Of a stretch of DNA of 8,371 bases, positions 1-6,082 are shown one piece after another; the stretch's first letter is position 1; each line of letters begins with the position of its first letter. Origin of the DNA: Deltaproteobacteria bacterium (GTDB lineage: Bacteria; Desulfobacterota; Binatia; UBA9968); assembly GCA_016844625.1 (NCBI GenBank), contig JAERMN010000328.1:1-8371 (forward strand), written 5' to 3'. A model generated the notes under the pieces. The model searched no databases. It was given only the letters and a program-made list of their open reading frames with translations, and was not told the DNA's origin. Position numbers and translations under genes: made by a program.

Positions 1-242
1 GCAAGCTTGGCGACAGTTTCACGGTAGTAGTTATCCCAAAAAGTCTGCGGCATCTTTTGCTGCTCAGCCATGGGCCGTAGCACGCGGTTGAGATCGGCGA
101 CAAAGCCTTGGCAGCTAACACAGCTTGAAAGATGTTGTTCGACGCGCCGGCGCTCGGCGCCGCTGTTTTCCCCATAGTAGTAGAGCACCATATCTTCTTC
201 GAAGTTCTTACAGGCGTTATCGAGCGGCATTGCATGTTTCAT
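1..242 (-). CDS. Zinc-finger anti-sigma factor (partial, C-terminus outside window)
   Basis: The first 80 residues of a protein that runs off the left edge. Residues 37-44 carry H-x3-C-x2-C (H37, C41, C44), with another Cys at C11. This is the zinc-binding signature of zf-HC2/ZAS-type anti-sigma factors, which hold an ECF sigma factor inactive by binding it. The gene starts 11 bp after the stop of the ECF sigma gene on the same strand, the usual sigma/anti-sigma order. A GGAGAG ribosome site lies just before the ATG at 242. The stretch FWDNYYRETVAKL near the visible end resembles the linker that precedes a membrane segment in such proteins, but no membrane segment is visible here, so it could also be a soluble ZAS protein. 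An internal ATG at residue 5 is a less likely start. Confidence 0.85.
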   Translation of the reverse strand, partial: MKHAMPLDNACKNFEEDMVLYYYGENSGAERRRVEQHLSSCVSCQGFVADLNRVLRPMAEQQKMPQTFWDNYYRETVAKL

Positions 243-253
243 GACTGCTCTCC

Positions 254-829
254 CTAAACGAACTCAACCAGACTCTGGCGCAGCGCGGCCACCGCCCGGT
301 GCAAATAGACCCGCACCGTTCCTTCGGTTGTCTTCATAACCTTGGCTATATCAGCGATCGATAATCCTTGATCGTTTCTCAGCATAAAAGCCGTTCGTTG
401 CTTGTTGGGCATCGCTTCCAGAGTTTCGCTCGCTCGCCGGGTCGCCTCGCCGGCGATCGCTTCTTGATCCGGCTGCGAGCGGCTATCGGCAAACTGCCGC
501 TCCGCGCCGGGCTTGTCTCTCAGATTGTCTAATGACTCCCAAGCCACCTTACTATGATGGCGCGCGTGGTCGAGACAGAGATTAACCAAGATGCGATAAA
601 ACCAAGTGTAAAAACTCGACCGGCCATCGAACTGTTTGATCTTTGTGTAAGCGCGCAAGAAGGCGTCCTGAGATAAATCTTTGGCACTCTCGGTTTCGCG
701 CGTAAAGCCGAAGGCGATATGAAAAGCTTTTTGCATATAGCGGCGCACCAACGGCTCAAAGTACTGACTCTGGCCGCGCTGGCAGAGCTCTACCAACTCT
801 TCGTCGCGGCAATCTTCGCTCTCAACCAT
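254..829 (-). CDS. ECF-type RNA polymerase sigma factor (sigma-70 family, RpoE-like)
   Basis: 191 residues, typical for the ECF (group 4) family. Sigma region 2 spans about 25-91, with the core-binding and -10 recognition helices DLSQDAFLRAY (51-61) and FYTWFYRILVNLCLDHAR (73-90). A charged linker covers about 92-130. Region 4 spans about 133-186, with helix-turn-helix LSIADIAKVMKTTEGTVRVY (156-175) for -35 recognition. There is no region 1.1 or region 3, as expected for ECF factors. It directs RNA polymerase to a small regulon and is probably held inactive by the zinc-finger protein encoded 11 bp downstream. A weak AAGG ribosome site precedes the ATG. The ECF-like promoter candidate at 879-906 suggests autoregulation. 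The exact ECF group cannot be assigned by eye. Confidence 0.95.
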   Translation of the reverse strand: MVESEDCRDEELVELCQRGQSQYFEPLVRRYMQKAFHIAFGFTRETESAKDLSQDAFLRAYTKIKQFDGRSSFYTWFYRILVNLCLDHARHHSKVAWESLDNLRDKPGAERQFADSRSQPDQEAIAGEATRRASETLEAMPNKQRTAFMLRNDQGLSIADIAKVMKTTEGTVRVYLHRAVAALRQSLVEFV

Positions 830-878
830 ATGCCTTATGCTTTGTCAGACGCCAACAGGTGCGAACCGCTTTAACAGA

Positions 879-906
879 TTAGACGCCCGAAACGGGCAAA
901 GGTTAA
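879..906 (-). promoter_or_regulatory. Candidate ECF-type promoter of the sigma gene, with inverted repeat in the spacer
   Basis: On the minus strand, GGTTAACC (-35-like, AAC core) is followed 16 bases later by GTCTAA (-10-like), about 40-50 bases before the sigma ATG. The -10 fits the GTCTAA/TCTRA pattern known for RpoE-like sigma factors. The -35 fits GGAACTT only loosely, through AAC. The spacer contains a 5-bp inverted repeat GCCCG-TTT-CGGGC (plus 885-897), which could be an operator or chance. The assignment rests on spacing and position only. Confidence 0.35.
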
Positions 907-908
907 CC

Positions 909-935
909 GCCGGGACCGGATTTGCCGGTCCCGGC
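909..935. terminator. Perfect 11-bp-stem hairpin between the CigR-like gene and the sigma gene
   Basis: GCCGGGACCGG (909-919), loop ATTTG, then CCGGTCCCGGC (925-935): a perfect GC-rich inverted repeat. It lies 82 bp past the stop of the 1017-1448 gene, so it could end that transcript before the sigma gene. There is no T-tract after it on either strand, so it is not a classic intrinsic terminator. It could instead be a transcript-stabilising hairpin or a protein-binding palindrome next to the putative sigma promoter. The structure is certain; the role is inferred. Confidence 0.45.
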
Positions 936-1016
936 TAAGGGGTTTGAATGTTGGGAGAATCCCGCTAGGGGAGGCGATCGGCGCGGGCCCGACTGAGAAC
1001 GGAATAGAGCCGACAG

Positions 1017-1448
1017 CTAATGACCGGTTACCAAGCCGATCACGCCTTCAATGATATCGAGTATCCGGTTGGTGCGCCGGTCGATGAGAACAATATCGCG
1101 CTCAAGAATCACCCGTTCGTAATACTCTGGCAGACGCGGCAGCCGACGGTCTAAGTCGACTGGCAACGGCTCTAACCGTTTTTGTAAACCGGGCGGCAAC
1201 TTGCCGTCGCGATCGAGCTTTTTCTGCAAGCCCGGCGGCAGATTGCCGCCTCGTTTCGCTAAGCCCGGCGGCAAGCCCTTCTTCTTCGCTTTCTTTCCCT
1301 GGTGGTAGTAGTCCTCGATGATTCGCCGTTCATCCGCCGAGAAGCGTTCTGGTCGCTTAGTATCCAGTGCAACGGCTGTCCCGCCGTTTAGCATGGAAAT
1401 AGCAGCGAAGATCGAAATTTTAAGAAACGCTCGTCTATGTTTATTCAC
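1017..1448 (-). CDS. CigR-like exported protein with LPPGL repeats and probable Tat signal
   Basis: 143 residues from a GTG start at 1448. This start is chosen because AGGAGA sits 6 bases before it, whereas the ATG 24 bases upstream has no ribosome site. The N-terminus reads HRRAFLK (4-10), close to the Tat consensus S-R-R-x-F-L-K. A hydrophobic stretch follows, with a possible cleavage after A-V-A (25-27). The middle has LPPGL repeats at 59, 70 and 84, each followed by basic residues. The C-terminus (about 105-140) has a YERVILERDIVLID...ILDII pattern. Repeats plus this tail match the CigR/RcnB-like family of small periplasmic or surface proteins. CigR was described in Salmonella as an anti-virulence protein, but that role should not be carried over. 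Its function here is unknown. It is the last of three exported-protein genes on this strand. Confidence 0.7.
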   Translation of the reverse strand: MNKHRRAFLKISIFAAISMLNGGTAVALDTKRPERFSADERRIIEDYYHQGKKAKKKGLPPGLAKRGGNLPPGLQKKLDRDGKLPPGLQKRLEPLPVDLDRRLPRLPEYYERVILERDIVLIDRRTNRILDIIEGVIGLVTGH

Positions 1449-1454
1449 CGAAGT

Positions 1455-1460
1455 TCTCCT
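1455..1460 (-). promoter_or_regulatory. Ribosome binding site AGGAGA that fixes a GTG start
   Basis: AGGAGA on the minus strand, 6 bases before the GTG at 1448-1446. It lies inside the reading frame opened by the ATG at 1472, which itself has no ribosome site. It therefore supports the shorter protein, with the twin-arginine motif near its N-terminus. Confidence 0.7.
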
Positions 1461-1489
1461 ATCGTAAACCATCGATAAGTTAAATTAGC

Positions 1490-2365
1490 CTATTTGCTCT
1501 GACCTTTGCCATGAGTTAGGCCATTGCTGCTACCGCCCCTGGCCGAAACAATGCCACTGCTGGAAGCTGCGCCGCCACCGCCGCTGACTATGCTGCTATG
1601 CTGCGCGCCATAGGCGTTACCCTGCCCTTTGCCGGAAGCGCTCACGATACCGCTGCCTGAGCCCTTGCCGCTGGACATGCCTTGAGCGGAGTTGCCGTGC
1701 GACTTACCGCTGCCGGACACAATCCCACTCTTTGATGAATCACTCGCCTGCCCGCTCGCGCCGGTCACACCGCTCTGCTTAGACGATGTGATGGCAGCGC
1801 TGGCCAATTGATGGTTGGCGCTTTTCATGCCACTGATTACCGGACCGAGCTTGGTGCCAAGCTCCTGCGCGATCTTTCCCCAGCCCATGTTCTGACTGCG
1901 CATGGTAAGAATACCTTGCATGGTGGTCGTCGTCGTCGTCCCCGTCGCGGTCGTTTGCGTAATCGTGCCGCCGGTCAATGCCGCCTGCAACTGCTGCGGC
2001 GTCGGCTCGGTAATCCCCATTGTACTCAGTTTGTATTTCGCCAGGGCGAGCGAAATATAAACGTTGCCATGCCCCATATGACCGGTCGGCGGTGTAATGG
2101 TCGTTGTGGTGGTCGTAGTGATCGGTGCCCCGCCCGGAGCGCTGCTTGCCGTGGTCGTGGTCCTAGTCAAATTGATCGGCGTGCCGTTTCGTAGCCCAGT
2201 GACGACAGCGTTGGAATCCGAACCGAGAAACGAACTGAAGTCACCGGCGATCTTACCCGTGACATGGCTTTCTCCCTGGCTGGTCGACAGGTTATTCATC
2301 GTCGTCGCCTGGTTGTTCAAATCGCTGGTCATATCCGCTCGCCCCAGCGCCGCCGTTCCAAGCAC
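1490..2365 (-). CDS. Thr/Gly/Ser-rich exported protein with GIVS repeats (start uncertain)
   Basis: 291 residues from a GTG at 2365. The protein has three parts. A conserved-looking N-terminal part (about 13-65) contains GDFSSFLGSDSNAVVTGLRNG and is followed by Thr-rich tracts (69-93, 135-148). A compact central part is NVYISLALAKYKLSTMGITE...PTPQQLQAALTGGTIT (101-136) plus MGWGKIAQELGTKLGPVISGMK (160-181). The low-complexity Gly/Ser/Lys tail (about 196-291) repeats GIVS at 214, 239 and 271, with SIVS at 258. I recall similar hypothetical proteins in proteobacteria with this order; none has a known function to my knowledge. The N-terminus LGTAALGRA looks like the end of a signal peptide, but no good start lies upstream (see findings). 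Secretion is likely but unproven. It sits 57 bp after the lipoprotein gene. Confidence 0.65.
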   Translation of the reverse strand: MLGTAALGRADMTSDLNNQATTMNNLSTSQGESHVTGKIAGDFSSFLGSDSNAVVTGLRNGTPINLTRTTTTASSAPGGAPITTTTTTTITPPTGHMGHGNVYISLALAKYKLSTMGITEPTPQQLQAALTGGTITQTTATGTTTTTTMQGILTMRSQNMGWGKIAQELGTKLGPVISGMKSANHQLASAAITSSKQSGVTGASGQASDSSKSGIVSGSGKSHGNSAQGMSSGKGSGSGIVSASGKGQGNAYGAQHSSIVSGGGGAASSSGIVSARGGSSNGLTHGKGQSK

Positions 2366-2390
2366 CAGACCGGCGTTCCCATTTAAATGT

Positions 2391-2410
2391 CCACGCCGCG
2401 AGCAGCGTGG
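2391..2410 (-). terminator. Short hairpin after the lipoprotein gene
   Basis: The minus strand reads CCACGCTG-CTCG-CGGCGTGG, an 8-bp stem with one G·T pair, starting 12 bases after the lipoprotein stop. The bases after it (ACATTTAAATGG) are only weakly T-rich. It may attenuate read-through into the next gene or be chance. Confidence 0.25.
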
Positions 2411-2422
2411 TCAACGAAAGAT

Positions 2423-2848
2423 TTAGCTAAGTCCCAAAACTTTCTCCGTTTGAATAATGATCTCACCGGCGGTGGCGCGATCTTTAAAAAAGATCCCTTG
2501 CTTCGCCACGGTGCGGATTCGGGTCGTCTTAGAACTGACCATTTCCAGCTCGATTTCGATATCACGATCGTTAGACGTCGCCCGGATCGCTTTTCCCTGG
2601 TCGGTTTTTGCTGTCGAATCGACCTTGATGCCCATGCGATCGAGTGCCGTCCGAGTCGCGGTTTCCACCTGTGACAGGGGTGCGGTGAAAGTTCGGTACG
2701 CAATCCCGTCCAAGGTGTAAGCCACCGAGGTGCCGGTGGTAACACCGGCGCCAACGCCGAAAAGAGTCATGCCGACGGCGGCGCAACCGTTAAGACAGAG
2801 AGTCGAGACTAGACTTAATGCGAGTAATTGGGTTTTTTGTTTTGCCAT
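2423..2848 (-). CDS. DUF3568-like small lipoprotein
   Basis: 141 residues from the ATG at 2848. Upstream in-frame starts at 2863 (ATG) and 2869 (TTG) exist, but none of the three has a strong ribosome site. The 2848 start gives a classic lipoprotein signal: basic MAKQK, hydrophobic core, then lipobox L-N-G-C with the acylated Cys at residue 22. A Gly-rich segment follows (GVGAGVTTGTSVAYTLDG), then an alpha/beta domain with TFTAPLSQVETATRTALDRM, GKAIRATSNDRDIEIELEM and TRIRTVAKQGIFFKDRATAG. This order matches DUF3568 lipoproteins of about 140 residues. The family function is unknown. The protein is expected in the periplasm, anchored to a membrane. It heads a possible unit of three exported-protein genes (2848 to 1017). 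Confidence 0.8.
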   Translation of the reverse strand: MAKQKTQLLALSLVSTLCLNGCAAVGMTLFGVGAGVTTGTSVAYTLDGIAYRTFTAPLSQVETATRTALDRMGIKVDSTAKTDQGKAIRATSNDRDIEIELEMVSSKTTRIRTVAKQGIFFKDRATAGEIIIQTEKVLGLS

Positions 2849-3023
2849 ATGGTAGATAGCCATAGGCAATTAGCGAGCCAGCGGGCACTGGCGACAATTT
2901 CGCGGAAAATTAAGCATTATTTGTCAGCGCGACGGATCGTGATACCCATCCCGCCGACACAAATGTTACGGTGCTGGTAATTTTTACTCGGCGTGGATTT
3001 TCTTGGAGGTTGCGCAATAGCCG

Positions 3024-3677
3024 TTAATGTCCACCGATGCCGGTGATCTTGATGCTGCCGTGCTTAGACTTGTACTTGCGGTTGAGCGCGATGATGACAC
3101 CCGTCAAGCCTTCGATCACGTAGGCGTTGCTCGCCGGACCGGCGTCATAGGCCATCGCGCCGATGCGGGTAATAATCTCCATCACTTTCTGTTTTGCTTC
3201 GGCGTTGTCGCCGCACACCAGCACGTCGCCGAGCGGTGCATTGATATCGCCCAAATCAACCGCGGAAATATTATGCAGCGCGCCGATCACCGGTGCTTCG
3301 TCGCCGATAATCTGCTGTGCCTCCTGCAACGCCGAACCGGCCGGCGGGACGAACGGCTGGATTTTGTTTAATGGCACCACGGTGTCGATGACGATCTTGC
3401 CAGCCAGTTGGCCTTTTAAATCCTGCACCATCTGCGCTTGCCCCTCGTAGGGCACGGCGATGACGACAAAGTTCGCGTCTTTCACTGCTTCTCGATTGGT
3501 CGTACCGAACATCTCACCGGCGCGAAGATGCGGTTGCAAAGTTTCCACCGCCTTCTTGGCCTTCTCCGCATCGCGCGAGCCGATGATAATTTTCACTCCC
3601 GGCGCGCCCAGACGCAGCGCCAAGGCGCTGCCTAAGTTTCCGGTGCCGCCGACGATAGCCACAGCGAAATTTTCCAT
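3024..3677 (-). CDS. npdG: NADPH-dependent F420 reductase (F420H2:NADP+ oxidoreductase)
   Basis: 217 residues from the ATG at 3677. The frame stays open to 3743, but the extra 22 residues (rich in Arg, Cys and Phe) precede the Rossmann fold, which normally starts at once in this family. The N-terminus has GGTGNLGSALALRLG (10-24) for dinucleotide binding and GSRD (33-36), whose Ser-Arg pair typically binds the 2'-phosphate of NADPH. Further family features are VVIAVPYE, GKIVIDTVVPL, GALHNISA, DVLVCGD and the C-terminal LNRKYKSKHGSIKITG, typical of NpdG/Fno. It exchanges hydride between NADPH and F420, linking the cofactor made by the neighbouring enzymes to cell redox metabolism. It is the last gene of the operon, starting 13 bp after the cofE stop. 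No strong ribosome site is visible. Confidence 0.92.
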   Translation of the reverse strand: MENFAVAIVGGTGNLGSALALRLGAPGVKIIIGSRDAEKAKKAVETLQPHLRAGEMFGTTNREAVKDANFVVIAVPYEGQAQMVQDLKGQLAGKIVIDTVVPLNKIQPFVPPAGSALQEAQQIIGDEAPVIGALHNISAVDLGDINAPLGDVLVCGDNAEAKQKVMEIITRIGAMAYDAGPASNAYVIEGLTGVIIALNRKYKSKHGSIKITGIGGH

Positions 3678-3690
3678 TTTTAAATTCGAT

Positions 3691-4443
3691 CTAGCGAAAA
3701 AGATCTTCCGCCTCGGGGCGCAAAAGCTCGTGCACCGATCCATCCTCCTTTTTTTCTATTTCATAACCACGCACGATCACGACGGGAACGCCGTCGCGCT
3801 TGCCCATGACTAACTCTGCCGCGGACGCGATTTCGTCCGCGATCGCCGCCACAGCGGCTTTCAATTTGTAGCCGTGGCGGTCCTTCAAGCCTCTCTCGTC
3901 TTTAATCGGTTTTATGCCCGCCAAGCCCACCGCCACATCTGCCGTGCCCACACGCCACGCCCGGCCGAAACTGTCGCTGATAATCACGCCGACGGTTTTT
4001 CCCGTGCGGGTTTGAATCTCGCGGCGAATTTCCCGAGCCGAATGATCGGCATCTTTCGGCAGCAACGCGACTAGGCCGAGTCCGACATTGGACTGATCGA
4101 CGCCCGCGTTGGCGCAAACAAAGCCATGATGAGTCTCGACGATCAGCGCTCGACCGCCGGTACGGATGACCTTGCGGCTTTCGCTGAGAATCACTTCGAC
4201 AAGTTCAGCCTGCTTGTCCAATTCCTGACCCAACTGTCGCGCGCGCGCGGAAGGCTCAACTCCATCCAAGCGCACCATTCGTCCTTCGGCTTTGGAAACA
4301 ATTTTCTGCGCCACCACCAACACATCATCGACCACGAGCTCGATCCCTTGGCGCGCGCAAGCAACGCAGATTAGCGCGCCGATCGAATCGCCGGCGTTAA
4401 CTTCACCGATCCCTTCGAGGCCAAAAAGCTCCAACCGCTTCAT
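3691..4443 (-). CDS. cofE: Coenzyme F420-0:L-glutamate ligase
   Basis: 250 residues, matching single-domain CofE. It adds glutamate residues to F420-0 using GTP, forming the poly-gamma-glutamate tail. Visible family segments are VVAQKIVSKAEGR (43-55), HHGFVCANAGVDQSN (105-119), SDSFGRAWRVGT (156-167), AGIKPIKDERGLKDRHGYKL (175-194) and IADEIASAAELVMGK (201-215). D116 and D157 are likely metal-binding Asp residues. The C-terminal nitroreductase-like domain of mycobacterial FbiB is absent. The ATG overlaps the cofC stop in an ATGA, so translation is probably coupled. Near the 3' end an A-run (minus 755-749 in the window thousands, i.e. 3755-3749) forms the heptamer A AAA AAG in frame. Confidence 0.95.
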   Translation of the reverse strand: MKRLELFGLEGIGEVNAGDSIGALICVACARQGIELVVDDVLVVAQKIVSKAEGRMVRLDGVEPSARARQLGQELDKQAELVEVILSESRKVIRTGGRALIVETHHGFVCANAGVDQSNVGLGLVALLPKDADHSAREIRREIQTRTGKTVGVIISDSFGRAWRVGTADVAVGLAGIKPIKDERGLKDRHGYKLKAAVAAIADEIASAAELVMGKRDGVPVVIVRGYEIEKKEDGSVHELLRPEAEDLFR

Positions 4444-5129
4444 AAGCCACCGGAACCGCGACTTAACTCTGTGCCTTGTCGGCCTAACAGCTCGCGCGCC
4501 ACGAGCGTCGAATCGCCGTCGGCGAGATCATAAGAAAGAAAGCGCTCGAGATCCTCGGGCTCGTCAATATCCAGCGCGATATGCGCGTTTTCAAAATAGC
4601 GCTGCGGCAGGCCTCGAGCAATCACTTGCGCCGAATGAAAAGTGAAGCTGTCGTAACCGAAGCGCAATGGAATCACATCCGGCGGCGCCAAGAGCAAAGC
4701 GTTGGTTCCCAAGCGATCGTGCGACGGCACTAGCAATGCGAATGGCGCGGTTGCGCGAAACGGAACTTGCGCGAGAATCTGTTCGATGTCGGTCGCGCGC
4801 ACCAACGGCATATCGCCGGGCAGAATCAGCACCGCTTCGCAACCGGCCTGCTTGAGCTCAAGCCGCGCGAAGTCGACGGCACGGGTCTCGCCGTTTTCGC
4901 CGCTTTCGCGAATCACTGCCGCACCCGCCGCTGCTGCGATAGAAGCGACCTTGTCATCCCCGGTAACCACGAATGTCGCGGCCAGTCCGCGCGCCAGCCG
5001 CACTTGGCGCAAAATATCGCGGAACATGGTTTCCGCCAAAAGCTCGCGCGCCGCGCTACCCAATAACGGGCTAAGCCGTTGCTTGGCATTGCGAAAACCT
5101 TTCACAGGCATCAGTGCGACGACGTTCAT
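4440..5129 (-). CDS. cofC: 2-phospho-L-lactate (or phosphoenolpyruvate) guanylyltransferase
   Basis: 229 residues. It condenses GTP with a phosphorylated three-carbon acid to give the donor used by CofD. Motifs in order: PVKGFRNAKQRLSPLL (8-23, nucleotide-binding loop), FVVTGDD (53-59), LPGDMPL (103-109, the usual metal-binding Asp), GTNALLL (141-147), FGYDSFTFH (157-165) and DIDEPEDL (187-194). These are the hallmarks of CofC/FbiD. Whether it takes 2-phospholactate (archaeal route), phosphoenolpyruvate (mycobacterial FbiD) or 3-phosphoglycerate cannot be read from the sequence. Both ends overlap neighbours by ATGA (with cofD upstream and cofE downstream), so it is translated as part of one operon. 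The last 20 or so residues are a Gly/Ser-rich tail outside the usual fold. Confidence 0.93.
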   Translation of the reverse strand: MNVVALMPVKGFRNAKQRLSPLLGSAARELLAETMFRDILRQVRLARGLAATFVVTGDDKVASIAAAAGAAVIRESGENGETRAVDFARLELKQAGCEAVLILPGDMPLVRATDIEQILAQVPFRATAPFALLVPSHDRLGTNALLLAPPDVIPLRFGYDSFTFHSAQVIARGLPQRYFENAHIALDIDEPEDLERFLSYDLADGDSTLVARELLGRQGTELSRGSGGL

Positions 5130-6082
5130 GGCAAACCAGAAAGAGGTTTTCTAGACCATTTTCGCGCCAAGGCCAAGACCTCGCGCGCCAGGCGGCGTCT
5201 GTGAGCGCGGTCTGCCATTCGGATGTCTGTAGCGATCACGTTGATATCCAAATTCTCAATCGCTTCACGCAACGCAGCATCCTCAGCGCCAACCAGTAAC
5301 ATGTCGAGAAAATCGCGGTAACAATCGGCTACTCCGAGTGCGGAAGCTTTAAAACCGCTGGCGAGCATCAGCTTATGTGCGGGCCCAGAGATTGCCGATG
5401 CACCGATAATCGGGCTGACGCCGACCATCGGCGCGGCACTTTCGGCTAATGCTGAGCGAATTCCGGGAACGGCAAGTATTGGACCGATACTGGTAATCGG
5501 ATTGCTCGGGCAAACGATGATCGCCTCGGCATTAAGAATCGCCGCAATCACACCGGGTGCAGGCCGGCTACTTGCAGCGCCGGCGAAATGAACCGCGGTC
5601 ACTTCGGCGCGCCAACGATCTTTGACAAAATATTCTTGGAAAGAAATCTCCCCTTGCGTTGTCGTCACCCGAGTTTCGACACGGTCGTCGGACATCGGCA
5701 GGATTGTCGATTGAACCCCGAGCAAGCGGCGTATCCGATCGGTGATTTCGGTTAGCTTGCCGCCTTCATTCATCAATCGCGTGCGCGAAATATGCGTCGC
5801 GAAATCTTTATCGCCAAGATTGAACCACGCATCGTTGCCCAAGCGGTTGAGTTGCTCCAGCACCGTGAACGTATCGCCGGCGATGCCCCAGCCTTTGACT
5901 GGATCGCTCAAGCCGGCGAGTGTGTAAGTAATCGTATCAATATCCGGCGACACGTAAAGCCCGTGAAACACCGCGTCGTCGCCGGTGTTGCAGATGATGG
6001 TCAGCTCGGCGGGATCGATTTCGCCGGCTAGTCCTTCAACCAACTTGGCCCCGCCGGTGCCGCCGGTGAGAACGACGATCAT
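5126..6082 (-). CDS. cofD: 2-phospho-L-lactate transferase (F420-0 synthesis)
   Basis: 318 residues, the usual CofD/FbiA length. It transfers the phospholactyl-type group from the guanylyl donor made by CofC to Fo, giving F420-0 or its dehydro form. Motifs in order: GGTGGAKLVEGL (7-18), NTGDD (32-36), HGLYVSPDIDT (40-50), GWGIAGDTF (64-72), FNLGDKDFATH (87-97), MSDDRVET (130-137), CPSNPITSIGPIL (191-203) and VSPIIG (222-227), followed by ISGPAHKLM. All key segments seem intact. The ATG overlaps the cofG stop in ATGA, and AGGA lies 8 bases before it within cofG. If cofG is truly frameshifted, ribosomes leaving frame A stop at 6555 and would not reach this junction, so coupling could be weakened; this is inference. 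Confidence 0.95.
   Translation of the reverse strand: MIVVLTGGTGGAKLVEGLAGEIDPAELTIICNTGDDAVFHGLYVSPDIDTITYTLAGLSDPVKGWGIAGDTFTVLEQLNRLGNDAWFNLGDKDFATHISRTRLMNEGGKLTEITDRIRRLLGVQSTILPMSDDRVETRVTTTQGEISFQEYFVKDRWRAEVTAVHFAGAASSRPAPGVIAAILNAEAIIVCPSNPITSIGPILAVPGIRSALAESAAPMVGVSPIIGASAISGPAHKLMLASGFKASALGVADCYRDFLDMLLVGAEDAALREAIENLDINVIATDIRMADRAHRRRLAREVLALARKWSRKPLSGLP

Noticed and set aside
1449..1472. ATG start at 1472 for the CigR-like gene
   Set aside because: It has no ribosome site, while AGGAGA is ideally spaced before the GTG at 1448.
1921..1940. GTC/GTCGTC run as a microsatellite of interest
   Set aside because: It is the coding sequence of a Thr tract and is explained by the protein.
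2097..2426. Valine-rich plus-strand reading frame
   Set aside because: It is the antisense of the Thr tracts (ACN codons read as GTN-like runs) and has no family features.
2870..3023. Terminator or promoter between npdG and the lipoprotein gene
   Set aside because: Only weak stems (such as GTAA/TTAC) and no convincing -35/-10 pair were found in these 154 bp.
3678..3743. Longer npdG start at the ATG at 3743 (22 extra residues)
   Set aside because: The extra residues precede the Rossmann fold that normally begins the protein, they overlap the cofE 3' end, and the AAGGAGG abuts the ATG with no spacing.
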